From Alphaproteobacteria bacterium Ga0077535 (GTDB lineage Bacteria; Pseudomonadota; Alphaproteobacteria; Caulobacterales; Aquidulcibacteraceae), in assembly GCA_001464425.1 (NCBI GenBank), contig LNEK01000004.1, positions 82,519 to 146,518 on the forward strand: a stretch of 64,000 nucleotides of DNA, given 5' to 3'. The translations under genes and the position numbers were made by a program. Of the stretch, positions 47,292 through 57,700 are shown piece by piece. Below the pieces are notes generated by a model. The model saw nothing but the letters and a program-made list of their open reading frames with translations, searched no databases and was not told the DNA's origin. The stretch's first letter is position 1, and the number at the start of each line of letters is the position of its first letter.

Positions 47292-48623
47292 TCAGGAGTC
47301 CTCCGGAGTCGACTTTCGAACTCGGAAGTTCTGGAAGCGGATCAGCCGATCGCATTCAAGCACGACGGGATGCGTCTCTCCGAAGTGCGCGACGACCTTT
47401 TTCCGCAAGTCTAGCGCTTCAGGCGTGTCCGCCTTGCCGTCTTCGATTAGAGCGCGGTAGCTGCTCAAGGCAGCGACCTCTTCAATTTGTGGAACCGGGT
47501 CAACGTCCATCACCGCAGCGAGGACGTCCGCACTCTCAACACCACGAGTCTGACGCGCTGGCGTCTCCACCATCGCATCGCCCTCGTTAATGTGCAGCAC
47601 GCGAATGGACGAGTTATCAACGGTGGACAAGACGTGTGGACTGTGGGTGCTCACGATAATTTGCAGCTTTGGGAAAGCTTTACGTAACAGTCCAAGCACC
47701 TGCTGCTGCCACAGAGGATGCAGATGCATGTCGACTTCGTCGATCATCAGAATTCCCGGAGTGAGCGAAGGAGCGCGCTCACCTAGAGCGGGATTCAGAC
47801 TGACGCACCGGCGTGCAACATCGGCCACCAGCGCAAGCATTGTGCGAACACCGTCGCTTAAGTAGAGCAACGGCAACAGGCCATTCTTTTGATGCTCGGC
47901 AGTGAGACCGCCGAACTCCTCATCCCAATGTAGGTTGGACCATCCAGTTGGCCCTAAGACCAAATCGGCCGCAGCCCTGACTCCCTGCAACATCGCGAGA
48001 TTAGTCGAGAGAGACTCTTTATACGCAGGCAACTTGGTTTGCTTTACGCGGTGCTCATACCACGCTGACAATCCCTTGTAGGAAGACGCAGAGGTGAGGC
48101 AATCGGCATAGCCCGCGACGCGTTCCTCGACGTTTGTTACGGAGGTTCGTCGCACCTCGGTTAGTCGTTGCTCGCCCCACAGGCGCGCCGTGCCGTAGAC
48201 AGCGATCAACGGAAGCGCGTCGGCTTCAGTCCGAAGTTGGAGTGCGGCCTGTTGCGCTGGGCGAAGATGCTGCGTGCTGGGCCGAACCTTTGGCCCGTAA
48301 TTCGTAACAGTGCTCTTCCACGTCACTGGCGTATCAAGTGACAGACTATATGCCTCGTACTCCGTAGGGAGGTCGGGCTTCATGCCACTTTTATCCCCTC
48401 GAATGAGACGCACATCGCTTCGCTCAATGCGGCGAATTCGTTCTTGGGTGTTAAGCGAATTGACGATCACTGAGAGCGCCGTCGCGGCGGCATCAAGAAC
48501 CGCCGTCTTTCCGCTCCCGTTCTCAGCCACCAGCACCGTGAGGTCAGGGTGGAATTCGATATCGCAACGCGAGAAGCAGCGGAAATTTGTGAGCGCGAGC
48601 CTGTCCAGGCGAAGAGTTGTCAT
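47292..48623 (-). CDS. ptuA: PtuA-like ABC-type ATPase
   Basis: It has 443 residues from ATG 48623, in the first-codon position typical of the family ([16 protein letters not shown]). It has an SMC/OLD-like ATPase: P loop [20 protein letters not shown] near residue 33, signature [17 protein letters not shown], Walker [15 protein letters not shown] near 291, and the switch histidine in [14 protein letters not shown]. Septu PtuA forms oligomers that regulate the HNH partner by nucleotide state. The start overlaps the helicase stop by 4 bases. Confidence 0.87.
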   Translation of the reverse strand: MTTLRLDRLALTNFRCFSRCDIEFHPDLTVLVAENGSGKTAVLDAAATALSVIVNSLNTQERIRRIERSDVRLIRGDKSGMKPDLPTEYEAYSLSLDTPVTWKSTVTNYGPKVRPSTQHLRPAQQAALQLRTEADALPLIAVYGTARLWGEQRLTEVRRTSVTNVEERVAGYADCLTSASSYKGLSAWYEHRVKQTKLPAYKESLSTNLAMLQGVRAAADLVLGPTGWSNLHWDEEFGGLTAEHQKNGLLPLLYLSDGVRTMLALVADVARRCVSLNPALGERAPSLTPGILMIDEVDMHLHPLWQQQVLGLLRKAFPKLQIIVSTHSPHVLSTVDNSSIRVLHINEGDAMVETPARQTRGVESADVLAAVMDVDPVPQIEEVAALSSYRALIEDGKADTPEALDLRKKVVAHFGETHPVVLECDRLIRFQNFRVRKSTPEDS

Positions 48624-51600
48624 TGAGTTTCTGCCTTGGTGAGCAGCTCTGACAGATGGAAGTTGATCGAGGCAACACCCCACCCCGGCTCTCGATCAAA
48701 TGGATTGCGAATGTAGTGCGGCCCGTCGATGGAATCGTCCTCACCGACAAAGACAATGGCCAAGACGAACTTGTCGCCCTGATTGAACGCGTAGAGCATT
48801 TCATTATGCGTGACAGTCACGGTGGTCGCGCCCTTGACGCGCCCTTTGACTTCAATGTGCCGTGGGTCCGATTGCTTGCCATTGCTCGTGGGTGGATAAG
48901 AGCTGATGTCCCATCCACACTTGTCGGCCGACACGTCGACTACTCGACACCCCCTACCTTCCTCGGCTCGCTGCACCGCCTCCATTGCCATGCGTTCTAT
49001 CCGCTGACGGGCAGCGACATCGCGCGCAAACAGCGCTCCGGCAGGGTCGACTGACTCCTCTCCACGAAGCTCGTTCATCAAGCCTATCGGAACAATCAGA
49101 GCCGCGCCCAGAACCACAGGTGTTCCGTTGACGACATGACGCATTGATTGAAGGTCACGGCGACGACCTTCGAGCCGCGCCTCAAGGTCAGCGATCGTGC
49201 GCTCAACATTCTGAAGGTTCAGCCGAACATCTTTACCGGCTTCGCCGTCTTCTTTGAGCTTGATCCATCGGTCCTGCCAGAACGATATTTCCTTGCTGAG
49301 GCGTTCGTGCACCGCCGCGAGAGTCTTATCAACGTGAGCGATTCGCCGATCCGCCACATCGGAATAGTGTTCAGGCACCAACGTTGAAGCTGCGAGCGAC
49401 ACGGCTCTGGATTCTTGCCCCGATGCCAACCACGGTGCCGCAAGAACATCCGTCAACAGAGCGAGATCAGACACAGGCAAAGGCTCAAGATCCAGATGTG
49501 GAGCCCACCCTGCAAAGGCCGCCTCCCCACTTGGTGAGACTCGAACAAACTGAAGTCGCTTGGAAAGAACTGCGCCATCGCCCGATTTGATCTCGTGCGT
49601 TAGTAGAAACAGCAAAGCAGGCTCGACACCTTGATCCGCAGGATCAACAAGCACTGCACCTTGTCGCAACAAGTTTGCGTGTTGCTCTAAGATGATATCT
49701 GCCATCGCAAGCATCAGCGGATGTCCGGGATGCATTAGGACCGCGCGTTCGAGCCCCGGTTTCGTCAGTGGTTGAACCGCCTGTCGTTCAAAACAAATCC
49801 GACTGTATTTGCGGAGAACCGGTTCGCTCTCACGCCGATTTCGTCCCGTTATCCGTCGATCGCGTTCGCGCACTGACGCGGGCACATTGGTGACCTCTAT
49901 ACGCTCCGCCTCGCGCGGATGGGCGGTACCACCGAGCGCATCGAATGCCCTGTTGAAGAACGCTCTCACAAAGAAGGGCTGCAACCTTCTCGCTTCGGCC
50001 CGTTCCATCTCCTCCTTGACGGCGAAGAGACGGTCAGCACTCATCGTTTCTTGTGCGAGGGCGTTACGATCCAAGAGTGACCTAAGATGATCGTGATCGA
50101 GCGCCTGGTCGATTTTCTGAGTCAGGCGAGCGCGGACTTCCGGACGATCTCCATATCGAATGGCCTCGACCAAGAGGTCCTTGAGACTCGTACCCTCGAA
50201 AACCTCGCCTAAAACGTCAAACACGCGACCCTTGAGTGCCCGGCTCTCGACTTCGAGTTTCAGAAGCAAACGGTGATAGACATCGCCCTCACGCGTTTCT
50301 TTCGCCACGAGATTCCACAGATGACAAATCTCAGTTTGGCCGATCCTGTGAATGCGGCCAAATCGCTGCTCCAAGCGATTAGGATTCCACGGAAGGTCAT
50401 AGTTGACCATGAGGTTCGCGTTCTGAAGATTGACGCCTTCGCCGGCGGCGTCCGTGGCGATCAGCACGCGCACGTCGGGATCGGAACGGAAGAGTGCCTG
50501 CCGCCTGCGGCGTTCATCGCGATGCGTGCCACCGTGGATCGTTGTCACAGCCTCGGGATTTCCGAGAACACCGGCGATCCTGTCGTGGAGATAATTCAAC
50601 GTGTCGCGATGCTCTGAGAAGATGATGATCTTGCGCTGACGCCCCGAGGCATCGTGCATTTCGGGGTTGTTTTGAAGAATCCTCGAAAGCTCGTCCCACT
50701 TCCGATCCTGACCTGATGCAACGACCGCCTTAGCTTGCTGCTCCAGCCCGCGAAGTATCGTGATCTCCACTTCTAGTTCAGCCGCAGTTTTCGCGGCTGT
50801 CGCTTCGTCGATCAAGCTCTCTTCAAGGTTCTCCTGTTCTTCGGCGTTGAGATCTTCATCGTCTTCCGGCACCTCGTCGAGGGTCTCAGCCAACGCCGCA
50901 CTCGCTCTTATACCGAGCTTTTGCTCGCGCAGTCGGCCTTCTAGGCGCTCGCGCCGCCTTCTCAGCGACTGAAAAATCGCTTCCGGACTCGACGCCAACC
51001 GCCGTTGAAGTGCAGCGAGAGCAAAGCCTACGGAACCCCTGCGAGCGCCCGCCAGTTGATCAGCCTTACCCATTTCGGTTTGGACGTATGTTGTAACGGC
51101 TTCGTAGAGCGTCGCCTCGATGTGCGAGAGTTCGTAGTTGACCGTATAAGCACGCCTTTCCGGAAACAGCGGCGTGTTGTCAAACTTGACCAACTCCTCT
51201 TTGACCATGCGACGCATCAGGTCGGAGGCATCGACCTTGTGCACGCCATCCCTAAATTTCCCATAGAAGCGATCTGAATCGAGCAATGAGAGAAAGAGCT
51301 GAAAATCCTCTTCCTTACCGTTGTGCGGCGTTGCAGTCATAAGAAGAAGATGGCGCGTGGCGACGCCAACCTTCTCCGCCAATCGAAAGCGAGCTGTCTT
51401 CTCCAGCTTCGAACCGAAATAATGGGCCGAGAGTTTGTGAGCTTCGTCGAAGACCGTTAAATCCCACCCGGACGCGCATAACTTATCCTGCAAGTCCTCG
51501 TTACGGGAGATTTGATCGAGACGAACGATCAAGCGCGAGTAGTCATCGAAGGGATTCCCGCTCGGCGAAGCACGCTCCAACTCGGCCGAATAGATGTGAA

Positions 51601-52132
51601 AATCGAGACCGAACTTCTCATGTAGCTCGTCGCGCCACTGTTCGACCAGGCTTCCCGGCGCAACGATCAGGATTCGTTGCGAGTCGGCGCGCATAATTAG
51701 TTCACGAATGTACAGCCCGGCCATGATCGTTTTGCCGGCACCGGGATCATCTGCCAGGACGAACCGCAATGGCTGGCGTGGCAAAAGAGATTCATATACG
51801 GCGGTGATTTGGTGGGGCAGCGGCTCCACGTTCGAGCTGTGCACTGCCATCATCGGATCAAAAAGAAATGCGAGATCGATGCGCTTGGCCTCACACGCCA
51901 GTTGAAAGTCAGCGCCCTTCCCGTCGAACGAAAACGGTCGCTCAGAGCTGGCAATGCAGACGTTGGCTTCATCTGTCCGGGCCAGCAGGCGCTCCTTCAT
52001 CGTCCCGTCCGGGGTTCGATAAATGAGCTGTAGCGCTCCATCATTCAGCGGCACCGTGGCGACGACGGTTACAACCGCAGTCGGCTCTATGCCGGCCAAG
52101 CTCTGACCCTGCTTGATCTCTTCCAGTTTCAT
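48620..52132 (-). CDS. SNF2-family helicase with DUF3883 domain
   Basis: It has 1170 residues from ATG 52132. The SF2 helicase has P loop [20 protein letters not shown] near residue 127, DEAH box [15 protein letters not shown] near 227, [13 protein letters not shown], and motif [14 protein letters not shown]. The C-terminal DUF3883 block [24 protein letters not shown] resembles a restriction-like fold (PD-(D/E)XK: EVKGR). It is the first gene of the five-gene operon. Its likely role is translocation on foreign DNA, and cleavage by the DUF3883 part is possible. Confidence 0.88.
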   Translation of the reverse strand: MKLEEIKQGQSLAGIEPTAVVTVVATVPLNDGALQLIYRTPDGTMKERLLARTDEANVCIASSERPFSFDGKGADFQLACEAKRIDLAFLFDPMMAVHSSNVEPLPHQITAVYESLLPRQPLRFVLADDPGAGKTIMAGLYIRELIMRADSQRILIVAPGSLVEQWRDELHEKFGLDFHIYSAELERASPSGNPFDDYSRLIVRLDQISRNEDLQDKLCASGWDLTVFDEAHKLSAHYFGSKLEKTARFRLAEKVGVATRHLLLMTATPHNGKEEDFQLFLSLLDSDRFYGKFRDGVHKVDASDLMRRMVKEELVKFDNTPLFPERRAYTVNYELSHIEATLYEAVTTYVQTEMGKADQLAGARRGSVGFALAALQRRLASSPEAIFQSLRRRRERLEGRLREQKLGIRASAALAETLDEVPEDDEDLNAEEQENLEESLIDEATAAKTAAELEVEITILRGLEQQAKAVVASGQDRKWDELSRILQNNPEMHDASGRQRKIIIFSEHRDTLNYLHDRIAGVLGNPEAVTTIHGGTHRDERRRRQALFRSDPDVRVLIATDAAGEGVNLQNANLMVNYDLPWNPNRLEQRFGRIHRIGQTEICHLWNLVAKETREGDVYHRLLLKLEVESRALKGRVFDVLGEVFEGTSLKDLLVEAIRYGDRPEVRARLTQKIDQALDHDHLRSLLDRNALAQETMSADRLFAVKEEMERAEARRLQPFFVRAFFNRAFDALGGTAHPREAERIEVTNVPASVRERDRRITGRNRRESEPVLRKYSRICFERQAVQPLTKPGLERAVLMHPGHPLMLAMADIILEQHANLLRQGAVLVDPADQGVEPALLFLLTHEIKSGDGAVLSKRLQFVRVSPSGEAAFAGWAPHLDLEPLPVSDLALLTDVLAAPWLASGQESRAVSLAASTLVPEHYSDVADRRIAHVDKTLAAVHERLSKEISFWQDRWIKLKEDGEAGKDVRLNLQNVERTIADLEARLEGRRRDLQSMRHVVNGTPVVLGAALIVPIGLMNELRGEESVDPAGALFARDVAARQRIERMAMEAVQRAEEGRGCRVVDVSADKCGWDISSYPPTSNGKQSDPRHIEVKGRVKGATTVTVTHNEMLYAFNQGDKFVLAIVFVGEDDSIDGPHYIRNPFDREPGWGVASINFHLSELLTKAETQ

Positions 52133-52276
52133 CAGGAATCCAGACTCCCTCTGGGTTGCAGTTATCCAAAGTACTGCGCTCCCGTCCAGGCGATTGGAGC
52201 CACCATCGCCCATCTCTGGGCTTCGCCCTGACAAGCCCCCAAGAGATTTCGTAAATTAGGGCGGAGCTTGTGCCAG

Positions 52277-52848
52277 ATGGGCCGCCACCGCGTCGTACAC
52301 ACGTGCTGCATCGAAGAGACTGTTTGGCTGGATATCCGGCTCCTGCGCGCGTGGGGTTTTCTCAATGTTGGCGCTGTGACTCGCGGCGTGGTCAAATGGC
52401 GGACGCTTGGCGTTGATCTCCGGTCAGCTCAAACAACTGCCGATCTCCGCAGCCTCAGCGCGTTGCGCGTCACGGTGGTGTGGTGCGGCATTGGTGGCCT
52501 TCCCGAAACACAAGCGATCGCCATTGAGCGCGTGCGATGCCGCTTCGGCGGTTGGCGCTACTACTTCGTTTGCCCGCGGGCCGCCGGTGCGAAGTGATGC
52601 CCCTGCTCGACGGCGAATTCGCATCGCGTGAGGCGCATGCCATCATTTGCGCCAGTCAGAGCGAAGGCGAACTCGATTGCGCTTACCGGCGGCGGGACAA
52701 ACTGCGCGGAAGGCTCGACGGCGCTAACGGCATTAGGACGCCGACAGGCGCCAAACGCGATCGACTGGCGGTGCAATGGCGTGAAGCGGCGCGAAAGGCC
52801 CGTGCGCTGCCCTCAGAGGCTTTGCGCCGTCGCTTCGGCATGTCGTGA
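52277..52848 (+). pseudogene. Frameshifted hypothetical gene (RRCxxLYLP-like family)
   Basis: The first frame gives LDIRLLRAWGFLNVGAVTRG through RCRFGGWRYYFVCPR and stops at 52597. The other frame continues AGRRCEVMPLLDGEFASRE with ICASQSEGELDCAYRRRDKL to 52848. In the common family these are one chain (RFGGRRWYFVCP..GRRC..LYL..G..FASR). One base appears lost in TGCCCGCGGG near 52575. It could be a real lesion or a C-run sequencing error. The role is unknown. Confidence 0.7.
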
Positions 52849-52887
52849 TCGACGACGATTGCGCCAGCGCTCACTCAGCGATTTTGT

Positions 52888-52914
52888 GCATTTGGTACCC
52901 AGCTGGTACCCAGC
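52888..52914. repeat. 27-bp arm-type repeat, right copy (paired with 38119)
   Basis: GCATTTGGTA-(CCCAGC)-TGGTACCCAGC here matches the left copy with six differing central positions. It lies in the gene-free stretch 52849-53497, about 90 bases before the tRNA-Val-like remnant, the same layout as at the left copy. The two copies bracket the helicase-Septu-methylase island. Confidence 0.5.
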
Positions 52915-52978
52915 CGCGATCGAGTGCGTTGCCGCCTTCGCAGCGCTCGTCATAACTGATTGAAAAGAATCATGAAAA

Positions 52979-53022
52979 TGGTAGGCGCGAAAGGGATCGC
53001 ACCTGTGACCCCACGATGTCAA
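52979..53022 (-). other. tRNA-Val(GAC)-like 3' half remnant (degenerate att site)
   Basis: On the minus strand the 44 bases read from the anticodon loop TTGACAT through stem CGTGG, T arm ACAGG-TGCGATC-CCTTT and acceptor CGCGCCT to ACCA. The T stem contains mismatches, and no 5' half follows, so it is not a functional tRNA. A shorter related stretch at 38231 suggests an old integration target. A low-quality ORF overlapping this region was not adopted. Confidence 0.5.
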
Positions 53023-53437
53023 ATTTGGGTAGCATCGGTTGCAAGTAGGTCGCGAAGCGGCTGGTCGCGCTTATGAACACCCTTATCCGCGTTGCGCCCT
53101 AGGAACGTCCGCTCTCGCAGCGCATCCGTGATTGGTGACTTCTGAAAAATCCCAGGAGCAGTCCTAACGTCTTTTGCGCCGCAAAACGGACATCAGGGCC
53201 GAATTCGGGAGCGTGATCGTCGACAACGAGACAATCACTTGCCGACCAGCGGTACGACGGATTGCTGAAGAACCTTCACCATCGCCTCGATCGCTTTCTT
53301 GGCATCATCGGCCTTCGTTGCTTCGGGAGAGCGCCTTGCGAACCCGTTGCCGCGACTTGACACCGCCGAAATCGCCCACAATCTGCCATACAACCCCACC
53401 GCGAGCGACTCGCTTGGCCTAAAGGGCGCGACGCTCA

Positions 53438-53469
53438 CTTCTGTTTTTTTTGCTCTGGCTTCGCCTACC
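53438..53469 (+). promoter_or_regulatory. T-rich motif, copy 1, before the sigma-like operon
   Basis: CTTCTGTTTTTTTTGCTCTG followed by GCTTCGCCTACC lies 29 bases before the 53498 start. It aligns without gaps to 58104-58135 with about 25 of 32 bases equal. The same motif before two linked operons suggests a shared promoter or operator. The sigma-like product of the first operon is a candidate reader. Confidence 0.55.
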
Positions 53470-53497
53470 CCTCATGGCCCGGGCAATGGAGCTAGTC

Positions 53498-54154
53498 ATG
53501 GTCGCGGAAGAAGACAAACCGCCAAAGCCTGGCGACCTCGTGGGGTGGCGCCAGGCCATCCGCGAAGGCCGACTTGCAGAATTCGAGCCGGAAACAATTG
53601 TCGCCGCGCTTCAAACGCTTGGACCCAAGACGGACAAGCACGTCGTCAACGCCTTGATGCAACACATCGCTGACCGGATCACGCGCAAGCTGCGCCGCAC
53701 GATAAGCTGGCGTTACCCCAACGAGGGCAACGATATAATCGAAGCCGCGCACAGTCAGCTGATCCAAGCTGTGTTGCAGCCTAAGAGCGCTGACGGAAAA
53801 GGCCTGCGCGAAGCGTTCGAAGCACGCGTGGTCAATCGCGCTATCGATGCGCTACGCAAGGCCAAGATTGCGTACGCCCGCGAGCGTGGCGTTGAGGTGG
53901 ACGAGCTAGCCGCACGCGCCGACCCCGCCCCTTCTCCGGAACAGGCGGCCCATGTCACCCACCTGCTCGATAAGATTCCCGATCCGCGCAAGCGTCTGGC
54001 GGTTATGCTTGCCATGCAAGGGGCGCCGAAGGGGTCAAGGAAGGCGTTTTCGATTGCCGAAGCGTGCGGGGTCACGCCCGAAACCATCGATGATTGGCTC
54101 GAAGAAGTCGCCGATCTGCTCAAACCATTTCTATTGGAGAAGGAAGATGAGTGA
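53498..54154 (+). CDS. Sigma-factor-like DNA-binding protein
   Basis: It has 218 residues from ATG 53498; in-frame ATGs exist upstream at 53450 and 53474. A helical N-terminal part ends in KLRRTISWRYPNEGNDIIEA, then EAFEARVVNRAIDALRKAKI, which resembles sigma region 2. The C-terminal helix-turn-helix, KIPDPRKRLAVMLAMQGAPK with FSIAEACGVTPETIDDWLEE, resembles region 4. It has no clear extracytoplasmic-function signature, so it is an unconventional or divergent sigma-like regulator. It overlaps the next gene by 8 bases. Confidence 0.6.
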   Translation: MVAEEDKPPKPGDLVGWRQAIREGRLAEFEPETIVAALQTLGPKTDKHVVNALMQHIADRITRKLRRTISWRYPNEGNDIIEAAHSQLIQAVLQPKSADGKGLREAFEARVVNRAIDALRKAKIAYARERGVEVDELAARADPAPSPEQAAHVTHLLDKIPDPRKRLAVMLAMQGAPKGSRKAFSIAEACGVTPETIDDWLEEVADLLKPFLLEKEDE

Positions 54155-54764
54155 AGACCGAACGGAGGCCAAGCGCGACGAGGTTCTGTTCGCATTTCAG
54201 CGCGCGCATGAACGCCCGAGTGCCGAAAGCATCATCGAATGGATTAAACGGCATCCCGATTATGCCGAGGACATCCGTGAACACGCCGCGCTTATGTTGG
54301 AGATGGCGCTCCTCGCCGAAGCGGATGACGCCGCTGGCGAACCCAGCGCCGTGCTGCTGAGCCGTGGCCGCAGCCGTGCGCTATCGGCCGTTCACAACGC
54401 GCAGATCGCCGATGGCGCGACCATGGATGATGCCACATCGTTTGAAGTGATCATTGCAACCCGGCACACGTCCATTCCTGACATAGCCCGCTCGATCGAT
54501 ATCGATCGGGGGATTTTAGCGGACCTAGTCAAAGGCCGGATGCTGGCCCCAGCGGGTGAGCGGCTCGTCAGTGCTCTTACGGCGCTCCTCAACATCACAG
54601 AGGATGCGTTCGAGCGCGCGCTGGAGCTAGCGATGCAACAACCCCGGCTCGGAATGGCGCGATCGGATCGGCCTCCAGAACCGGTGCAAAGGCCATATGG
54701 CGACATCGTCCGCGACAGCTCGATGACGGCGGAACGCAAATCCTACTGGCTAGGCGAAGACTGA
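54147..54764 (+). CDS. Helix-turn-helix protein linked to the IrrE-helicase
   Basis: It has 205 residues from ATG 54147, with GAGAAGGA upstream. Residues 5-65 are helical and acidic (IIEWIKRHPDYAEDIREHAALML). A helix-turn-helix follows near residue 110 (SIPDIARSIDIDRGILADLV, then MLAPAGERLVSALTALLNIT). Such HTH proteins commonly precede ImmA/IrrE metallopeptidase genes and can be their cleavage substrates. An anti-sigma role is another possibility. It ends one base before the next coding start. Confidence 0.6.
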   Translation: MSEDRTEAKRDEVLFAFQRAHERPSAESIIEWIKRHPDYAEDIREHAALMLEMALLAEADDAAGEPSAVLLSRGRSRALSAVHNAQIADGATMDDATSFEVIIATRHTSIPDIARSIDIDRGILADLVKGRMLAPAGERLVSALTALLNITEDAFERALELAMQQPRLGMARSDRPPEPVQRPYGDIVRDSSMTAERKSYWLGED

Positions 54765-54765
54765 C

Positions 54766-57700
54766 TTGGACGCTTGGGGCGATATCCGGCTCAAGGCGCG
54801 CGCGCTCCACGCAGAAGCCATGGCGCACACCAATGGCGACAGGAGAGGCGTTGCGATCATCGCCGCCGTATTCGAGCTTCACGACTTGCAACGCCGTGAC
54901 TTCAACCCTGGCGAAAAAGCCGGCGAAGGAGTACAGGGCTTCCTCGAACGCGACGCCCGCACCGTCAACATCGTACGCGGCCTTGAGGCTCCAGAAGAGG
55001 CTCTCGTTCTCGCGCACGAGATTGGTCATTTTATTCTACACACCGATGATGTTGATGAGGTTCTTGTCGCCAGCCCGGCGTTGGGCGGTGACCTCATCGA
55101 TAGCGGCGCCAATCACGTAACCGGCTATTCGGCGCGCGCGCGCAAAGAGATGCAGGCCGAGATCTTCGCGGGTGAATTCCTGTGCCCAGGCGATTGGATC
55201 AAGGAGCGATGGCTGGCGGGTACTCGCCCCCACGAGGTTGCCGACGATCTGGGCTTGCCGCCGGACCTGGTGATGAACCAGGCTATTCGCGGCATCTTGC
55301 TGCCGCCGCTCTCGCCGCCACCGGCTGCGAAGCCCATGCCGGCTGTGAAACTCGATGACAGTCAGGCAGAGGCTGCCGCATGGAGCCAAGGCCCGCTTTT
55401 GGTCGATGCGGGTCCCGGCACTGGCAAGACGCGCACGTTGGTGCATCGTGTCGGCGGCCTCCTAGACCAAGGCGCGCCTTCGTCGTCCATTTTGGCGCTC
55501 ACCTTTTCGAACAAAGCCGCCGAGGAGATGCGGGAACGTCTGAGCGCTGCGCACGCCGACGCCAGCATCCAGATGTGGGTCGGAACGTTCCATGCCTTCG
55601 GTCTTGAACTCTTGACCAAGCATGCGGCGCTGATCGAGCGCACCGAAAAAATGCATGTCCTGGATCAGGACGGATCGCTAGCGCTGCTGGAAGACAATCT
55701 CGATCGCCTACCGCTGCAGCACTATCTCAATTTGATCGAGCCCGCGTATGATCTAGTTCACGTGCTGCAAGCCATCTCGCGCGCCAAAGACGAGATGGTG
55801 AGCGCCGATGAGTATTGCGCCGCTGCGGCCGCCGATCTCGCCGCCTCCACTGACGACACACGCGAAGCCGCGGAGAAAGCGGCGGAAGTCGGCGCGATCT
55901 ACAAGGCCTATGAGCAGCTGTTGCGGGAGGCTGACGCGGTCGACTTTGGCGACCTGATCAAGCACTCCGCTGAGTTGCTGCAGAAGCATCCCGAGGTTCA
56001 GGAACACTACCGCCAGCAATACGCGCACGTTCTCGTTGACGAATATCAGGACGTAAACCTAGCCAGCGCAAAGCTGCTGCAGGCGTTGACCGGCCCCGGC
56101 CGCGATGTCTGGGTCGTCGCCGACCGGCGCCAGTCGATCTATCGCTTTCGCGGCGCCCAACCTTCCAATGTTGACCGGTTTCAAGAGGAGTTCGCCGGTC
56201 AAACGCGATCGCTCAAAGTCAACTATCGTTCGAGCACAGCTATCGTGCGCACGTTCGAGGCTTTCGCCGCCGGTATGGGCGGCGGCGCCTGGGAGGCCGC
56301 GCGCGCCGACCTCGGGCCCGTGTCCCTATCGTCGGCCGCCGGCACATTCGACGAAGCCGCCGCGATCAAAGCCAAGATCGAAGAGTTCCGCAGCCAAGGC
56401 ATCGACCTCCGAGATCAGGCGATCCTGGCGCGCAGTCACTTGACCCTCGCCCGCATTACCTCGGGCCTCGAGCGTCTCGGCGTTCCGCTACTCTATCTCG
56501 GCGATTTATTTGAGCGCGACGAGATCCGCGACCTACTCTCGCTTCTTTCCATTGGCGCAGAATTTGGCGGCATCGGCCTCGTCCGCGTCGCACAGCTACC
56601 GCAATACGCCGCCCCGAAGGCGGACGTGTTGCTCTTCCTCGAATGGTGCCGGGCGGCGGATATCGATGCGCTCCGGGGCTTGCGGCGCTTGGATGAGGTC
56701 ACCAGCTTAAGTCAAGCAGGTCTGAAGGCGCTCTCGCAGCTGAACGCCGACCTCGCGGGGACCGACAATTGGTCGAGCCCGTGGGTCGTGTTGACCACCT
56801 GGCTTTTTGAGAGCTCGTCCTATCTGGCGCCTCTCATTGAATCGACGAACCCGAACGCGCGCCAAAAGTTGGTCGCCATCTATCACTTGCTCAAGGTGTG
56901 CGACGAGTTCGCCTCGCTTGGCGAGCATACGCGCCAAGCATTTCTGCGCCGCATTCGCCGCATCGAGGCGCTCAATCGCGACACGCCCTATCGCGCGGTG
57001 GCGTCAGAAGCAGCCGATTACGACGCCGTCCGCGTTAGCACCGTCCACGCCAGCAAGGGGCTGGAGTTCCGCGCAGTGCACCTCCCCGGGCTCGCCACGC
57101 GCTACACGCCGCTGAACCGCCAAGGCGTGAGGTGTCCGCCACCGACCAGCCTGTCGCATTTGACGGTCGGCGTTGCCGGCCATGACGCCGAGGAGGAATG
57201 CCTTTTCTTCGTGGCGCTCTCGCGCGCCCAAGATCAACTCTCGCTCAGCCGCGCCGATCGGTACACGACCCAAAACGCGGCCCCGTCGAAATTTCTAGGC
57301 CGCCTGCCCCACCTCAAGGAAAGACGCGCTCCAGCGGCTGCGACGACCGCTGGCGAAGCCGTTCCTCATGCAGCGCCGCCCCGGCGCCAAACCTACGAAG
57401 AGCGCGAACTCGCCGCCTACGACATTTGCCCGGCGCGCTATCGCTATGAATTTATCGACGGACTTCGCGGTGCCAGCGACAACACCGCTTATCTTCGTTT
57501 CCATGGCTGCGTCTACCGGGTCATCGGTTGGCTTGAAGAGCGTCGTGCGGCGGGAGAAGCCGCGACTCTTTCTGAGGCTCAAGCGCAGCTTGACGAAGAG
57601 TGGAAACTGAAAGGCCCCACCAAGCACGGCTTCAACAAATTCTATCGCGCAGCCGCAGAAAGCATGGTCGCCAACATCGCCGATCGGATTCTCAACGAAC

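Noticed and set aside
40920..52132. Full DISARM system
   Set aside because: A helicase and a methylase are present, but no DrmB/DUF1998 or phospholipase-like DrmC; DUF499/DUF1156 fit another system type.
53235..53438. Minus-strand frame of 67 residues in the 52849-53497 gap
   Set aside because: It ends with a plausible helix (KAIEAMVKVLQQSVVPLV), but no ribosome site, neighbour or family supports it. It may be real, but it is below the threshold.
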